DNA of 64,000 bases from Francisella frigiditurris (GCF_001880225.1 NZ_CP009654.1:1240001-1304000), one strand, 5' to 3'. Shown: positions 19,901-30,296, counted from the stretch's first letter. A program made the numbers and translations. The notes: generated by a model not told the origin, from the sequence alone.

Positions 19901-20353
19901 ATGGTAGCTATAACAATCACACTATGCTTACTAATAAGCCCTTTTGTATTGGCTTTTGCACACTCTGCTATTATTTTTAATAAACATAAAGCTTCACTCT
20001 ATGCTAATTATTTTATAGTGTTTAATGTAAGCTATTATACTTTTATAAATAGTTTAGCTTATTTAGTATATGGAGATGGCATCAGTAAATTTCAAGGATG
20101 GATTTATTCACCAGCTATTTTTCAAATAGGTATCTTCCAATTATCTATATTTATTTATTCATTAATAGTTTTATTTAAAGATTCTAAATTTAAATCTGGA
20201 ATGTTATTATTTTTCTCAATATATACAGTTTTAAATTCTTTTAGTCTTTTCACAGGAAATGTATCTGAACCGCACATTGTTCTATGGATGTTTATTTTAG
20301 GCCTAATAACAGCCTTTATTAGTTTCGTTTTTTATAGAATTTTAAAAAATTAA
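19901..20353 (+). CDS. Small polytopic membrane protein, DUF6790-like
   Basis: A 150-residue protein with four predicted membrane helices spread over its whole length. The pattern YFIVFNVSYYTFINSLAYLVYGD followed by WIYSPAIFQIGIFQLS resembles a family of uncharacterised bacterial inner-membrane proteins (DUF6790), though that label is from memory. No charged catalytic cluster is visible. Its stop overlaps the end of pnuC on the other strand by four bases. Its function is unknown. Confidence 0.6.
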   Translation: MVAITITLCLLISPFVLAFAHSAIIFNKHKASLYANYFIVFNVSYYTFINSLAYLVYGDGISKFQGWIYSPAIFQIGIFQLSIFIYSLIVLFKDSKFKSGMLLFFSIYTVLNSFSLFTGNVSEPHIVLWMFILGLITAFISFVFYRILKN

Positions 20354-21117
20354 TTTTGATTTTTTTGTAACTTAATCCAGTTTATATATCCATAAATTGA
20401 ATTTAATAAGTAGATTAACCACATAGCTAAGAATGCTATTCCTCCAGAATCTGTGCCTGTATAATATTGCTGTATCCAAATTATTGTAGAAAGAACATTT
20501 ATAATGATCCATAAAATCCATTGCTCAACATAAGCTTTTACCATTAAAAATATAGCTATAACTGAAATAACTCCAGTTAGAGAATCTGCTACTAAACCAA
20601 TTTCTTGATGAAAAAAACCTTTCAAGATAAATATTCCATATAAAAAGGCAGATATTATGACACTAATTAACAATATGATTTGCTGTTTAAGACTTAAAGA
20701 TTTTGTAACTATAGTAGAGTTTGTGTCTGTACTTTCTGGTTTAGTCCAACAATATAGACCATAGAACTGCATTGGAAAAAAGAAAAATATAAATAAGATA
20801 GCTTGTCCATATATTCCTTCTAATAAACAAAAATATGCGTAAGTTAAGTTATATATAAATGCAAAGAAATAATTTAAGATTTTTCCTTTAGCTATTAATA
20901 CTAGGTTTAGCATACCTGTTACTGTAGCAACTAATGTCAAAGTTAGATATTTATCCGCTGTTATGAAGCTAATACAAGCTAATATAGTGGTTGATAGAAA
21001 TAACCAAGCTATTTCATAAATATTCCAATCATTAAATATATCTTTGAGCTTAGTTTTTTTTAAATTTTTAAGATAGTTAAAAACTTGTGAAAAGAAGTTT
21101 GAAATAGCAGTTTGCAT
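20350..21117 (-). CDS. pnuC: Nicotinamide riboside/mononucleotide transporter PnuC family
   Basis: A 255-residue membrane protein with seven or eight helices. Family signatures are present: LIAKGKILNYFFAFIYNLTYAYF, PMQFYGLYCWTKP, and the C-terminal WILWIIINVLSTIIWIQQYYTG. PnuC proteins move nicotinamide riboside into the cell by facilitated diffusion for NAD synthesis. It lies eight bases downstream of the ROK-family kinase gene and is probably co-transcribed. The kinase partner of a usual PnuC (NadR) is not in the window. Confidence 0.9.
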   Translation of the reverse strand: MQTAISNFFSQVFNYLKNLKKTKLKDIFNDWNIYEIAWLFLSTTILACISFITADKYLTLTLVATVTGMLNLVLIAKGKILNYFFAFIYNLTYAYFCLLEGIYGQAILFIFFFFPMQFYGLYCWTKPESTDTNSTIVTKSLSLKQQIILLISVIISAFLYGIFILKGFFHQEIGLVADSLTGVISVIAIFLMVKAYVEQWILWIIINVLSTIIWIQQYYTGTDSGGIAFLAMWLIYLLNSIYGYINWIKLQKNQN

Positions 21118-21125
21118 ACTTTTCC

Positions 21126-22079
21126 TTATTTAATATGGCTAGCTATATCCATAGCACCAAAAATTCCAGCATTATCTCCTAAAGTTGCTAACTTAAATTC
21201 ACAGTTTTCTAAAATTGGACTAAGAGCATATTTAGAACATGAGTTTTTGATTACTGAAATATATCTTTCTCCCACTGCTTCCATAACACCGCCACCAAAT
21301 ATTACTAAAGAAGGATTTAAAATATTCAAATAATTAGCCACACCAACCCCTAATGCCTTCATAGCACCTTCAATAATTTCTATAGCAATCTTGTCTTTAG
21401 ATTGAAGAGCTTTTTTAATAAAGCTACTCTTTAACTTACCTTCATTTTCTATTACAAGTGAAATTAATGTACTTTTTATTCCTTTTTTATAAAGTGCTTT
21501 AATTCTTTTTTCTATCCCAACTTTTGCAGAATATACTTCTACGCAGCCTTGAGAGCCACAACCTTCACAATATGCACCATTACTGGCAATAGTTGTATGA
21601 CCTATTTCAGCAGCCAAACCATTAGCACCTGAATAAAGTTGATTATTTATAATTAATCCACCGCCTATTCCAGTACCCACAAAAATGCCAACTATATCAC
21701 CATATCCAATACCAGCACCATATTTCCACTCGCCAACAATACCAACATTAACATCGTTTTCTATGAATGCTGGGACTTTATATCTATCTTCTACAACTTG
21801 CTTAAGATTAATATTTACAATATTTATATTAGCAGAATGTTTGATTAAGCCAGTTTTTGTATCAACAAGTCCAGCAACACCTACACCAATGGATAAAAGC
21901 TTAGAATCATTACTAACATCATCTTTAAGTTTGTCTATTACTTTAAATAGTTGATCAATAACAATTTGTGTATCTTCTTTTGCTTTTGATTTTACTTTTG
22001 CTGTGGAAATCAATTTTTTATTACTATCAAATAGTCCAGCAGTCATATTACTACCGCCAATATCTACACCTATATACAT
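21126..22079 (-). CDS. ROK-family sugar kinase (glucokinase-like)
   Basis: A 317-residue protein beginning MYIGVDIGGSNMTAGLFD, the ROK phosphate-binding motif. GIFVGTGIGGGLIINNQLY and AAEIGHTTI provide the sugar-binding and catalytic elements. The zinc site is CEGCGSQGCVE, near residues 170-180. ROK kinases phosphorylate glucose, fructose, N-acetylmannosamine and similar sugars; no helix-turn-helix precedes the domain, so this is a kinase and not a repressor. Exact sugar preference cannot be read from the sequence. It is 11 bp after rlmD. Confidence 0.88.
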   Translation of the reverse strand: MYIGVDIGGSNMTAGLFDSNKKLISTAKVKSKAKEDTQIVIDQLFKVIDKLKDDVSNDSKLLSIGVGVAGLVDTKTGLIKHSANINIVNINLKQVVEDRYKVPAFIENDVNVGIVGEWKYGAGIGYGDIVGIFVGTGIGGGLIINNQLYSGANGLAAEIGHTTIASNGAYCEGCGSQGCVEVYSAKVGIEKRIKALYKKGIKSTLISLVIENEGKLKSSFIKKALQSKDKIAIEIIEGAMKALGVGVANYLNILNPSLVIFGGGVMEAVGERYISVIKNSCSKYALSPILENCEFKLATLGDNAGIFGAMDIASHIK

Positions 22080-22090
22080 ACTATGACTCC

Positions 22091-23434
22091 CTATTTCTCA
22101 AAAACTGCTATTGATTCAACATGCATAGTATGTGGAAACATGTCCATCACTCCAGCACTAATAAGTTTATAACCTTTTTCATTTACTAATATACCCGCAT
22201 CTCTAGCTAAAGTTGCCGTACTACAAGATACATAAACAATTTTATTCACATTAAATTTTTCTATATTTCTACAGACTTCTTCAGCTCCAGCTCTTGGAGG
22301 ATCTAATAACATTTTGTTATATTCAAAATTATTAAACCACTCCTTATCTTCGAATCTTTCAAATAAGTTGGCAGCATAAAATTTAACATTTTTTATATTA
22401 TTATTTTGTGCAGTTTCAATCGCCCTATTTACCATAGTTTGTTCACCTTCTACTCCAATAACTGATTTAGCGTATTTAGATATTGGTAAAGTAAAGTTTC
22501 CTAAACCACAAAATAAGTCAATGATAGAGTCATTCTTATTTATACCTAAAAGCTCAATAGCTTTTTTTATCATCTTTTGATTTATGTCAGTATTGACTTG
22601 AGTAAAGTCATTTGGCTCAAAACTTATATTTATACCTTCGATAGGAGAATACTCTAATTTAATAGGAGCAACATTTTCTTCTGGATATAATCTAAATATA
22701 GTATCTGGTCCTTTAGATTGTAAGTAAATCCAGTAACCTTGTTCTTGAGCAAATATTTTTATTTTTCTTATATCTTCATTAGTAAATGATTCAAGATGTC
22801 TGATAATAAGCGCTGTTCTAAAATCATCTTTTGCTACTTCTAATTGAGCTATCTGATTATATATAGATAAACTAGATATGAAATTAGTAATTGAACCTAT
22901 ATTTTCTCCAATACTTTTATCTAGAATAATACATTTATCAATATCAGCTAAATATTTACCATTGCGTTCTCTAAAACCAACAAGCACTTTTTCTTTTTTA
23001 TTAACATACCTTACACCAAGACGTGCCTTGCCTCTATAGCCTTCAGTTTGACTAGTTTTTAAAGGTTCTAATATATTTAGAGGAGTTACATTATTACCCA
23101 GGTATTTCAGTTGGTTCAATAAAGTTTCTTGTTTATGAGTAATCTGTGCTTCAGATGACATATGTTGAAGACTACATCCTCCACAAAGTTCAAAGAAATC
23201 ACATTTAGGAGAAATTCTACTTTCACTCTCTTTTATTATTTCTAAAGCTTTTCCTTCATCAAATTTTGCTTTTGAAAAGGTATATTCAAACTTTACTGTT
23301 TCACCAGGTAATGTAAATGGAATAAAAGTCGTTTTGCCATCTATTTTAGCTATGCCACGACCATCATGACTTAAAGAAACTATATTAGCTTCAAACATAC
23401 CTTCTTTTAATTTATTTCTTCTACTTCTTCGCAT
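22091..23434 (-). CDS. rlmD: 23S rRNA (uracil-5-)-methyltransferase RlmD/RumA
   Basis: A 447-residue enzyme with an N-terminal TRAM domain (about 10-65). The iron-sulfur cysteines are CDFFELCGGCSLQH plus a later Cys, and the SAM-binding part contains IDLFCGLGNFTLP and LLDPPRAGAEE. The catalytic cysteine is in VYVSCSTATLARD. This layout with the Fe-S cluster marks RlmD, which makes m5U1939 in 23S rRNA; other RumA-type targets are possible. It heads the rlmD-ROK kinase-pnuC run. Confidence 0.93.
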   Translation of the reverse strand: MRRSRRNKLKEGMFEANIVSLSHDGRGIAKIDGKTTFIPFTLPGETVKFEYTFSKAKFDEGKALEIIKESESRISPKCDFFELCGGCSLQHMSSEAQITHKQETLLNQLKYLGNNVTPLNILEPLKTSQTEGYRGKARLGVRYVNKKEKVLVGFRERNGKYLADIDKCIILDKSIGENIGSITNFISSLSIYNQIAQLEVAKDDFRTALIIRHLESFTNEDIRKIKIFAQEQGYWIYLQSKGPDTIFRLYPEENVAPIKLEYSPIEGINISFEPNDFTQVNTDINQKMIKKAIELLGINKNDSIIDLFCGLGNFTLPISKYAKSVIGVEGEQTMVNRAIETAQNNNIKNVKFYAANLFERFEDKEWFNNFEYNKMLLDPPRAGAEEVCRNIEKFNVNKIVYVSCSTATLARDAGILVNEKGYKLISAGVMDMFPHTMHVESIAVFEK

Positions 23435-23526
23435 GAAGTTAATGTATATTTTAATTTTTGAGTTATTTTATTTAATAAAACTTATTAATACAAATTAAAA
23501 ATGGAATTTAAAAGAATAATTATTCG

Positions 23527-23602
23527 TGGTGGGTGCTGAGGGGTTCGAACCCCCGACCCTCGCCTTGTAAGGGCGATGCTCTCCCAGCTGAGCTAAGCAC
23601 CC
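23527..23602 (-). tRNA. tRNA-Val (anticodon UAC)
   Basis: A cloverleaf is readable on the minus strand. The acceptor stem is GGGTGCT/AGCACCC, the D arm follows with GCTC..GAGC, and the anticodon stem CGCCC/GGGCG type loop contains TAC. The T arm is GGGGTTCGAACCCC and an encoded CCA ends the gene. It stands between rlmD and rpoZ. No integrated element is seen at its 3' end. Confidence 0.97.
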
Positions 23603-23649
23603 GAATAATGTGATAAATTATATATTCAAATTAGATAAAGTCAATATAA

Positions 23650-23859
23650 TTAAACTTCATTTTTCAATATTTGTTGAGGAGTTATTCTAGATTCTGCGAT
23701 TTCTCTAAGAGCTAATACTGTAGCTTTCTCTTTTTTTCCATAATCCTCATCAGAATACCCATTTTTTAATATAGAGTTAGCTCTCATAGAAGCTAATACT
23801 ACTAAGTCAAATCTTGTTTCTACTTTATCTAAACAATCTTCTATTGTTACTCTAGCCAT
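23650..23859 (-). CDS. rpoZ: RNA polymerase omega subunit
   Basis: Encodes 69 residues beginning MARVTIEDCLDKVETRFDLVVLAS, with RANSILKNG and KEKATVLALREIA, the standard omega sequence. Omega supports assembly of the beta-prime subunit. It lies 14 bp after udk on the same strand. The short length is at the lower end for the family. Confidence 0.95.
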   Translation of the reverse strand: MARVTIEDCLDKVETRFDLVVLASMRANSILKNGYSDEDYGKKEKATVLALREIAESRITPQQILKNEV

Positions 23860-23873
23860 ACTACTTTATGCTC

Positions 23874-24509
23874 CTATTTTAATAATTGTTTTACTTTATT
23901 ATAAATTATATCAATAACTGTTTTATTTTGCGCCCCATCTGGAATTATAATATCAGCTTTTCTTTTTGAAGGCTCAATAAATTTTATATGCATTGGTCGG
24001 ACAGTTTCTAAATATTGACTAACTATACTATCTACAGTTCTGCCTCTTTCATTTTGATCACGCAATAATCTTCTTATAAAACACAAGTCTGATGGAGTAT
24101 CCATATAAACTTTAAAATCCATCATATTGAGTAACTCTGCATCATTAAATAGCATTATGCCTTCTAATATAATTACATTAACTCCATTAGGAACTTTTTG
24201 AGCTAATGAAGATACTCTTGAATGAGTTTTATAATCATAATGAGGTACATATATATCCTCACCTTTAATAAGTTTAACCAAATCTTTCTTTAAAAGATCA
24301 TGATCAAAAGCATCAGGATGGTCATAGTTAACTTTAGAAGCCTCTTCTTGACCAATAATATTTCCCCAGTCTTTGTAGTATCTATCTTCAGATATTACAG
24401 CAACTCTATCTAAATGATGTGATTCTAGTTTTTCAACAACAGCATTAGAAAATAAAGTCTTGCCAGATCCAGAGCCTCCTACAATTCCCATTATAAAGAC
24501 TTTAGACAC
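23874..24509 (-). CDS. udk: Uridine kinase
   Basis: A 211-residue P-loop kinase. GIVGGSGSGKT is at the N-terminus. The Udk-specific SEDRYYKDWG and NYDHPDAFDHDLL, the base-binding PHYDYKTHSR and the lid FIRRLLRDQNERGRT follow. It phosphorylates uridine and cytidine for pyrimidine salvage. It lies between kdsA and rpoZ with short gaps, which suggests one transcript. Confidence 0.95.
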   Translation of the reverse strand: MSKVFIMGIVGGSGSGKTLFSNAVVEKLESHHLDRVAVISEDRYYKDWGNIIGQEEASKVNYDHPDAFDHDLLKKDLVKLIKGEDIYVPHYDYKTHSRVSSLAQKVPNGVNVIILEGIMLFNDAELLNMMDFKVYMDTPSDLCFIRRLLRDQNERGRTVDSIVSQYLETVRPMHIKFIEPSKRKADIIIPDGAQNKTVIDIIYNKVKQLLK

Positions 24510-24518
24510 TATATACTC

Positions 24519-25346
24519 CTATATGTCAATTTTAGGTTGAGCTTTAATAAAGCTATCAAGCTCTTTTATGATTTTTAAGAATTCTTTTATTTTATACATT
24601 GGGAAAGAATTTGGTCCATCACTTTTAGCCTCACTTGGATTAGGGTGAGTTTCCATAAATAATCCATCTATACCAACTGCTGTAGCAGCTTTAGCTAAAA
24701 CAGGAACAAACTCTCTTTGTCCACCAGAAGTAGTGCCTTGACCACCTGGTAATTGAACTGAATGAGTAGCATCAAAAACTACTGGACAACCTGTAGATTT
24801 CATTATTTCTAACGATCGCATATCAGAAACTAGGTTGTTATATCCAAAACTAACGCCTCTTTCACAAACCATAATTTGATCATTACCAGTAGCCTTAGCT
24901 TTATTAACAACTTGTTGCATATCCCATGGCGCTAAAAATTGACCTTTTTTAATATTTACGGGTCTATTTTGCTTACAAACTTCTGTAATAAAGTTTGTTT
25001 GACGACATAAAAAAGCGGGGGTTTGCAGTATATCAGCTACTTCAGCTACTTCAGCAAAAGGAGTATCTTCATGAACATCTGTTACTATAGGTAATGAATA
25101 AGTTTTTTTTACTTTAGAAAGTATATCTAAACCCTTATCTATACCCAAACCTCTAAAGCTATCAATTGAAGAACGATTTGCTTTATCAAAAGATGATTTA
25201 TAAACAAAGTTTATATTTAACTCTTGGGTAATTTCTTTAAGATATCCTGCCGTGTCCATAGCCATTTGTTCTGACTCAATAACACAAGGACCAGCTAATA
25301 AAAATAAGGGCTTATTTTTTCCAATTTCAAAGTTTGCTATTTTCAT
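24519..25346 (-). CDS. kdsA: 2-dehydro-3-deoxyphosphooctonate aldolase (KDO-8-P synthase)
   Basis: A 275-residue enzyme making KDO-8-phosphate from arabinose 5-phosphate and phosphoenolpyruvate for the lipopolysaccharide inner core. Signatures include [59 protein letters not shown] and FMETHPNP. The residue before the HSVQ block is Asp-Ala-Thr; the metal class was not assigned. It lies ten bases before udk and is probably co-transcribed with it. Confidence 0.97.
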   Translation of the reverse strand: MKIANFEIGKNKPLFLLAGPCVIESEQMAMDTAGYLKEITQELNINFVYKSSFDKANRSSIDSFRGLGIDKGLDILSKVKKTYSLPIVTDVHEDTPFAEVAEVADILQTPAFLCRQTNFITEVCKQNRPVNIKKGQFLAPWDMQQVVNKAKATGNDQIMVCERGVSFGYNNLVSDMRSLEIMKSTGCPVVFDATHSVQLPGGQGTTSGGQREFVPVLAKAATAVGIDGLFMETHPNPSEAKSDGPNSFPMYKIKEFLKIIKELDSFIKAQPKIDI

Positions 25347-25401
25347 AAATTATATACTCCCTTAAATTTTCTAAAATTTTAGAAAAGATATTAAATAAAT
25401 T

Positions 25402-25752
25402 TTATACTGAAAAAGATGAGCCACAACCACAAGTTGTTTTAGCATTAGGATTTCTTATTACAAAATAAGCTCCTTCTATATCATCCTTATAATCAACATC
25501 GGCACCAACTAGATATTGAAAACTCATAGAGTCAACCAAAAGTCTAACTCCATTTTTAGTTACAATAATATCATCTTCTTTTATTTCATCATCAAATGCA
25601 AAAGCATACTGAAAACCAGAGCAGCCCCCACCTGTTATATAAACTCTAAGACTTAAAGAGCTATCGCCCTCTTCGTCTATAAGTTCTTTAACTTTTAAAG
25701 AAGCTGCTTCTGTAAAATTAATTGGATCAACACTTCCAACTACTTCACTCAT
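25402..25752 (-). CDS. erpA: Iron-sulfur cluster insertion protein ErpA
   Basis: A 116-residue A-type carrier. The three conserved cysteines are present in [11 protein letters not shown] and the C-terminal [11 protein letters not shown]. The family motif [11 protein letters not shown] fits ErpA better than IscA, and there is no isc cluster nearby. It delivers Fe-S clusters to target enzymes. It starts three bases after the pnp stop. Confidence 0.92.
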   Translation of the reverse strand: MSEVVGSVDPINFTEAASLKVKELIDEEGDSSLSLRVYITGGGCSGFQYAFAFDDEIKEDDIIVTKNGVRLLVDSMSFQYLVGADVDYKDDIEGAYFVIRNPNAKTTCGCGSSFSV

Positions 25753-25755
25753 ATA

Positions 25756-27837
25756 TTACCTCTTTACTAAAGCTAGTTTAATTCTGCCAGTTCTATCTAT
25801 ATTTTGAACAATAACTTCAAGAACCTGTCCTTCACTCAGACTATTTGGTTTTATATTATTCTGTTCAAGATCTGCAAAAGGTAAGAAGCCATCTTTACTT
25901 CCTAACACATTTACAAAAGCTCCAGAATCTAAAAGTTTGACTATTTTACCTTTATAAATCTCACCCTCTTCACATTCTGCTGTTATAGTTGTAATCTCTG
26001 CAACAGCAATATCTAAAGCTTTTTTATCTTTTGCAAAAACCTTTATTTCTCCAGAGTCTGAAGTATCTATCTGAGCGCCTGATTTTTCAACTATAGCTTT
26101 TATTACAGATCCTCCTCGACCTACAACATCTTTTATTTTTTCAGGGGCTATATTCATAACATGTATTTGAGGAGCAACATCAGAAACATTTTCTTTATGC
26201 TCTTTTATTACTTCATTCATAATTCCTAATATATGAAGCCTACCTTTTCTAGCTTGTTCTAAAGCTTGCTCCATAATTTCTCTAGATATACCTTTTATTT
26301 TGATATCCATTTGTAATGCTGTAACACCGTATCTAGTACCTGCTACTTTAAAGTCCATATCACCAAGATGATCTTCATCTCCTAATATATCTGAAAGCAC
26401 AGCATATTTATTTCCATCTTTTATAAGACCCATTGCAATACCAGCAACAGGTTCTGCTATAGGAACACCAGCATCCATCATAGATAATGATGATCCACAA
26501 ACTGTTGCCATAGAGCTAGAACCATTTGATTCTAATATTTCAGAAACTATTCTTACAACATATGGGTATACATCTTCATTAGGGAAAACAGCATTTGTTG
26601 CTCTTTTTGCTAAATTAGCATGCCCGACCTCTCTTCTTTTAGGTGCTAAGCCAACGGCTCCTGCTTCACCAACAGAATATGGGGGGAAGTTATAATGTAG
26701 CATATATCTAGCTTTATCAATACCATCTAGACTTTCTACTAATTGAGCATCTCTATCACTACCTAACGTTGTTACAACTAAAGCTTGTGTTTCACCTCTA
26801 GTAAATAAGGCTGAACCATGGACATTAGGAAGCACGCCTATCTTAACATTGATAGGTCTTATAGTTTCTGTACATCTACCATCTATTCTAGGTTTACCAT
26901 TCAAAATATTAGATCTTACAATATCTTTTTCTATATCATGAAAAGCTTCTAAAATTTCTTTTTCTTGATACTCATTTTCATCTGTATCGCTAGAAAAAAT
27001 AAATTCAAGAACACTTTTTCTTAATTGAGATAATTGAACGTTCCTTTCTTGTTTAGAAGGAGTCATATAAATAGCTTCTATTTCACTATAAAATTGAGAT
27101 TTAATTTGTGATTTTAGAATTTTATTAATTTCATAAACTGAGTAGCTAAATCTATCTTTAGCAGCAAACTTAGCTAATCTATTTATAGCAGCGATTATAG
27201 TTTTAACATGTTTATGTCCATATAAAACTGCTCCAAGCATTACACTCTCAGGCAAACTTTTTGCTTCAGACTCAACCATTAATATAGCATCATCAGTACC
27301 TGATACAACAAGATCCAGATTTGACTCTTTAAGATCATCTTTGCAAGGATTTAAAGTATATTTACCATTTATATAGCCTACTTTAACACCTGCAATAACA
27401 TCATTATAAGGAGCTCCAGATATAGCTAAAGAAGCTGAGGCACCAATCAATGCCAAAATATCAGGACAAGTTTTATTATCATATGATAAGACTGTTGCAA
27501 CTATTTGAATCTCATTAAAGAAACCATCTGGGAAAGTAGGTCTTATAGATCTATCTATTAGTCTAGATATTAAGATTTGCTCATCCGATGGTCTAGCTTC
27601 TCTTCTTGTAAATCCTCCTGGAATTTTACCCGCAGCATATGATTTTTCTAAATAATGAACAGAAAGTGGAAAAAAATCAGCTCCCGGAGCTACTTCTTTT
27701 TTTACAACTGTAGTCACAAGAATTACAGTATTACCACATTTAACAGTAACCGAGCCATCAGCTTGACGAGCTAAGCCACCAGTTTCTAGAATAACCTTAT
27801 CATTACCTAGTTCGAAGACTTCTTTGAATATTCTCAC
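25756..27837 (-). CDS. pnp: Polyribonucleotide nucleotidyltransferase (PNPase)
   Basis: A 693-residue protein with two RNase PH domains (about 1-210 and 310-540) joined by a helical linker, a KH domain (VGRGGSVIKAIVEKSGAQID) and an S1 domain (YKGKIVKLLDSGAFVNVLGSKDGF). Catalytic elements GDEDHLGDMDFKVAGT are intact. It degrades RNA phosphorolytically and may join the degradosome. It lies downstream of rpsO in the conserved rpsO-pnp order, where PNPase usually autoregulates through its leader. Confidence 0.98.
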   Translation of the reverse strand: MRIFKEVFELGNDKVILETGGLARQADGSVTVKCGNTVILVTTVVKKEVAPGADFFPLSVHYLEKSYAAGKIPGGFTRREARPSDEQILISRLIDRSIRPTFPDGFFNEIQIVATVLSYDNKTCPDILALIGASASLAISGAPYNDVIAGVKVGYINGKYTLNPCKDDLKESNLDLVVSGTDDAILMVESEAKSLPESVMLGAVLYGHKHVKTIIAAINRLAKFAAKDRFSYSVYEINKILKSQIKSQFYSEIEAIYMTPSKQERNVQLSQLRKSVLEFIFSSDTDENEYQEKEILEAFHDIEKDIVRSNILNGKPRIDGRCTETIRPINVKIGVLPNVHGSALFTRGETQALVVTTLGSDRDAQLVESLDGIDKARYMLHYNFPPYSVGEAGAVGLAPKRREVGHANLAKRATNAVFPNEDVYPYVVRIVSEILESNGSSSMATVCGSSLSMMDAGVPIAEPVAGIAMGLIKDGNKYAVLSDILGDEDHLGDMDFKVAGTRYGVTALQMDIKIKGISREIMEQALEQARKGRLHILGIMNEVIKEHKENVSDVAPQIHVMNIAPEKIKDVVGRGGSVIKAIVEKSGAQIDTSDSGEIKVFAKDKKALDIAVAEITTITAECEEGEIYKGKIVKLLDSGAFVNVLGSKDGFLPFADLEQNNIKPNSLSEGQVLEVIVQNIDRTGRIKLALVKR

Positions 27838-27898
27838 AGTTTATAACCTTATTGAGTGTATTTGAAACTAAAAATTTTAAGATAGCTTGACTGTTTAA

Positions 27899-28165
27899 TT
27901 ATTTACGTAACTCTAGTCTTTTTATTAAAGAACGGTATCTTTCTACATCTTTATCATGAAGGTAGTCTAATAATTTGCGACGTTGACTAACTAATCTTAA
28001 AAGGCCTCTTCTTGAGTGATTATCTTTTTTATGTGTAGCAAAATGACCTTGTAAATCATTAATTCTAGCTGTTAACAATGCTACTTGAACTTCTGGTGAG
28101 CCTGTATCACCTTCAGCTAATTGATAATCTTTAATTATTTGTTGTTTATTTTCTGTATTTATCAT
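27899..28165 (-). CDS. rpsO: 30S ribosomal protein S15
   Basis: Encodes 88 residues with [46 protein letters not shown] and the C-terminal [13 protein letters not shown], all typical S15. It binds 16S rRNA in the platform. The gene precedes pnp by 61 bp, the standard arrangement. Confidence 0.98.
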   Translation of the reverse strand: MINTENKQQIIKDYQLAEGDTGSPEVQVALLTARINDLQGHFATHKKDNHSRRGLLRLVSQRRKLLDYLHDKDVERYRSLIKRLELRK

Positions 28166-28264
28166 TTAATTTTACTCCATTTGTTATTTAAGTTTTATTT
28201 AGACCGCACAAAGGAACAGCCTAACGCAAGTATTTTATATTATATATGGATAAAACACAAAGGA

Positions 28265-29959
28265 TTATTTGTCTAGCTTGTCAGGAGTTATTCCCATAAC
28301 TTGTAAAGCATTAGCTGCGACATTTGAGAAGATAGGTGCTGCGACTGCACCACCACCATACTTTTCACCTTTAGGGTTATCGATAGTAACAGCAATAGCT
28401 ATTTGCGGATTAGTTGCTGGAGCCACACCAACAAAACTAGCTAAATAACTAGCTCCATATCCACCACTTGCTGATAATTTACGGGCTGTTCCTGTTTTAC
28501 CTGCAATATGGTAAAGTTCTGTTTTAGCTAATGAGCCAGTACCTCCAGAATCTTCTACTACAGATTGCATCATACTAATCATTTCCTCAGAAACTTTTTT
28601 TGATGCTATTGGTCTAGAATCTATTTCTTCATTAGGATTTCTTTTAAGAATTGTCGGTTTAATATAATTCCCATCATTAGCTATAGCTGATAAAGCTGAC
28701 ACTAGTTGCATGTCTGTAGCATTCATACCATAGCCAAATGATAATGTAGCCAGCTGAAACTCGCCCCATTTATCTTTAACTGGGACAAAGCCACTTCTTT
28801 CTCCTGGTAGCTCTATACCTGTTTTCATACCAAATCCATAATTGTATAATGAAGTCCCTAAAACAGATTGATCTTCTATTTCTAATATCAGCTTAGATAT
28901 ACCGACGTTACTAGATTTCATAAGTATGTGTCTAAGATCTAGAAGTCCATAGTCTCTGAAGTCTCTAACCGTATTTTTACCTATTCTATAATATCCTGGG
29001 GATGTATTAACTTCCGTATCAGGAGTTACATCTTCTCCATATGTAAGAGCTGTTGCAGCAGAAAAGACTTTCATTACTGACCCCAACTCATATACATCAG
29101 TTACTGCTCTATTTCTTCTTTTATCTGGATAAGCATCGGTCATATCATTTGGATTATAAGATGGATAATTAACCATAGCTAATATCTCACCCGTATGAAT
29201 ATCTTCAATAATTACAGAGCCTGCATCTGCATTAAATTCTATTATCCCTTTTTTCAAGTATTTATATGCAATGTATTGAAGCCTTGAATCTATACTTAAC
29301 ATTAGGTTGTGACCATTTTGAGGTTCTACATAGCTCGACTCATCTTTTGATGCCACACCACCTTTTAGATCTTTTTTATACTCAAAATAACCATTTTTCC
29401 CTGTTAGAAAATTATTGAACTCAAGTTCTAGACCTTCTTGCCCTTTTCCATCAACGTTAGTAAATCCTATAATATGTGAAGAAACTTCTGCTGTTGGATA
29501 ATATCTCTTAAACTCTCTAATCACATGAACACCAAGAACGTCTAAATCTTTTACATCTTGAGATAGATAGGGCTGAACTTTTCTTTTTATATATACAAAT
29601 CCACTTCTCCCTTCCCTAGCTTTTATCTGTCTTTTTATTTTTTCTTGACTATCTTCTGATAAGCCCAATATAGTCATAATTTTTTGTAGTTTTTCAGAAT
29701 CTGCTGAAATATAGAATGGATCAACCCATATGGTATCTACTGGTGTACTTATTGCTAAAGGATTGTTATTTCTATCAAGAATAATTCCTCGATATGCTTT
29801 TATATCTATACTCCTATCACTTCTATTATCACCCTCTTGTTTTAATTTATCATGCTGTATAGTATCCATATAAACAAGTTTAAGAGCTAATATAATAAAG
29901 CTTATTACAATGAGTATTGTAATTATGAAGTGTCTTAACTTAGGGTTATAATGCTTCAT
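28265..29959 (-). CDS. ftsI: Peptidoglycan D,D-transpeptidase FtsI (PBP3)
   Basis: A class B penicillin-binding protein that cross-links septal peptidoglycan. An N-terminal helix (about residues 9-31) is followed by a dimerisation domain and a transpeptidase domain with the SVMK (SxxK) nucleophile, SSN and KTGTAR motifs. The start is uncertain: ATGs at 29989 and 29974 lie in frame. The ATG at 29959 ([11 protein letters not shown]) is preferred because it gives a normal cytoplasmic tail and has GGGA nearby; it overlaps ftsL by 14 bases. It belongs to the rsmH-ftsL-ftsI division run. Confidence 0.93.
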   Translation of the reverse strand: MKHYNPKLRHFIITILIVISFIILALKLVYMDTIQHDKLKQEGDNRSDRSIDIKAYRGIILDRNNNPLAISTPVDTIWVDPFYISADSEKLQKIMTILGLSEDSQEKIKRQIKAREGRSGFVYIKRKVQPYLSQDVKDLDVLGVHVIREFKRYYPTAEVSSHIIGFTNVDGKGQEGLELEFNNFLTGKNGYFEYKKDLKGGVASKDESSYVEPQNGHNLMLSIDSRLQYIAYKYLKKGIIEFNADAGSVIIEDIHTGEILAMVNYPSYNPNDMTDAYPDKRRNRAVTDVYELGSVMKVFSAATALTYGEDVTPDTEVNTSPGYYRIGKNTVRDFRDYGLLDLRHILMKSSNVGISKLILEIEDQSVLGTSLYNYGFGMKTGIELPGERSGFVPVKDKWGEFQLATLSFGYGMNATDMQLVSALSAIANDGNYIKPTILKRNPNEEIDSRPIASKKVSEEMISMMQSVVEDSGGTGSLAKTELYHIAGKTGTARKLSASGGYGASYLASFVGVAPATNPQIAIAVTIDNPKGEKYGGGAVAAPIFSNVAANALQVMGITPDKLDK

Positions 29960-30296
29960 TAGTATTTTTCCCATCGTCAATAAATACAATGTCTTTTTTA
30001 GTTGGTAGCATCATACCCTCATCCTTCGCAAACCCTTCTACAGCTGTTGGCGTAGCAAGAGAGCTATATTCTAAAACAATTTGGCTCCATTGTTCATCAA
30101 GTTTACTATCCTCAACTATCAAATCTTTTTCTTGAGTAAGTTGTAATTTATACTCAAAGCGAATATAAATTAATGAAAAAGCTGACAATAAAAGGATAAA
30201 TAATAATATAAAAGAAATAATTACTCCTTTTTTATAAAAACTATTTGTTAATGACTCAAATAGTCTGATTCTAATTTGTCTGTTATTTAATATCAT
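29946..30296 (-). CDS. ftsL: Cell division protein FtsL
   Basis: A 116-residue bitopic protein. The cytoplasmic tail is about 25 residues, one membrane helix follows ([21 protein letters not shown]), and a periplasmic coiled coil contains [19 protein letters not shown], the FtsL signature. It bridges FtsQ-FtsB to FtsW-FtsI at the septum. It overlaps rsmH by four bases (ATGA) upstream and ftsI downstream, so all three are translationally coupled. Confidence 0.92.
   Translation of the reverse strand: MILNNRQIRIRLFESLTNSFYKKGVIISFILLFILLLSAFSLIYIRFEYKLQLTQEKDLIVEDSKLDEQWSQIVLEYSSLATPTAVEGFAKDEGMMLPTKKDIVFIDDGKNTNEAL

Noticed and set aside
23527-23602. tRNA-Val as the attachment site of an integrated island
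   Set aside because: Both sides hold ordinary housekeeping genes and no integrase or tRNA 3'-end duplication is seen.
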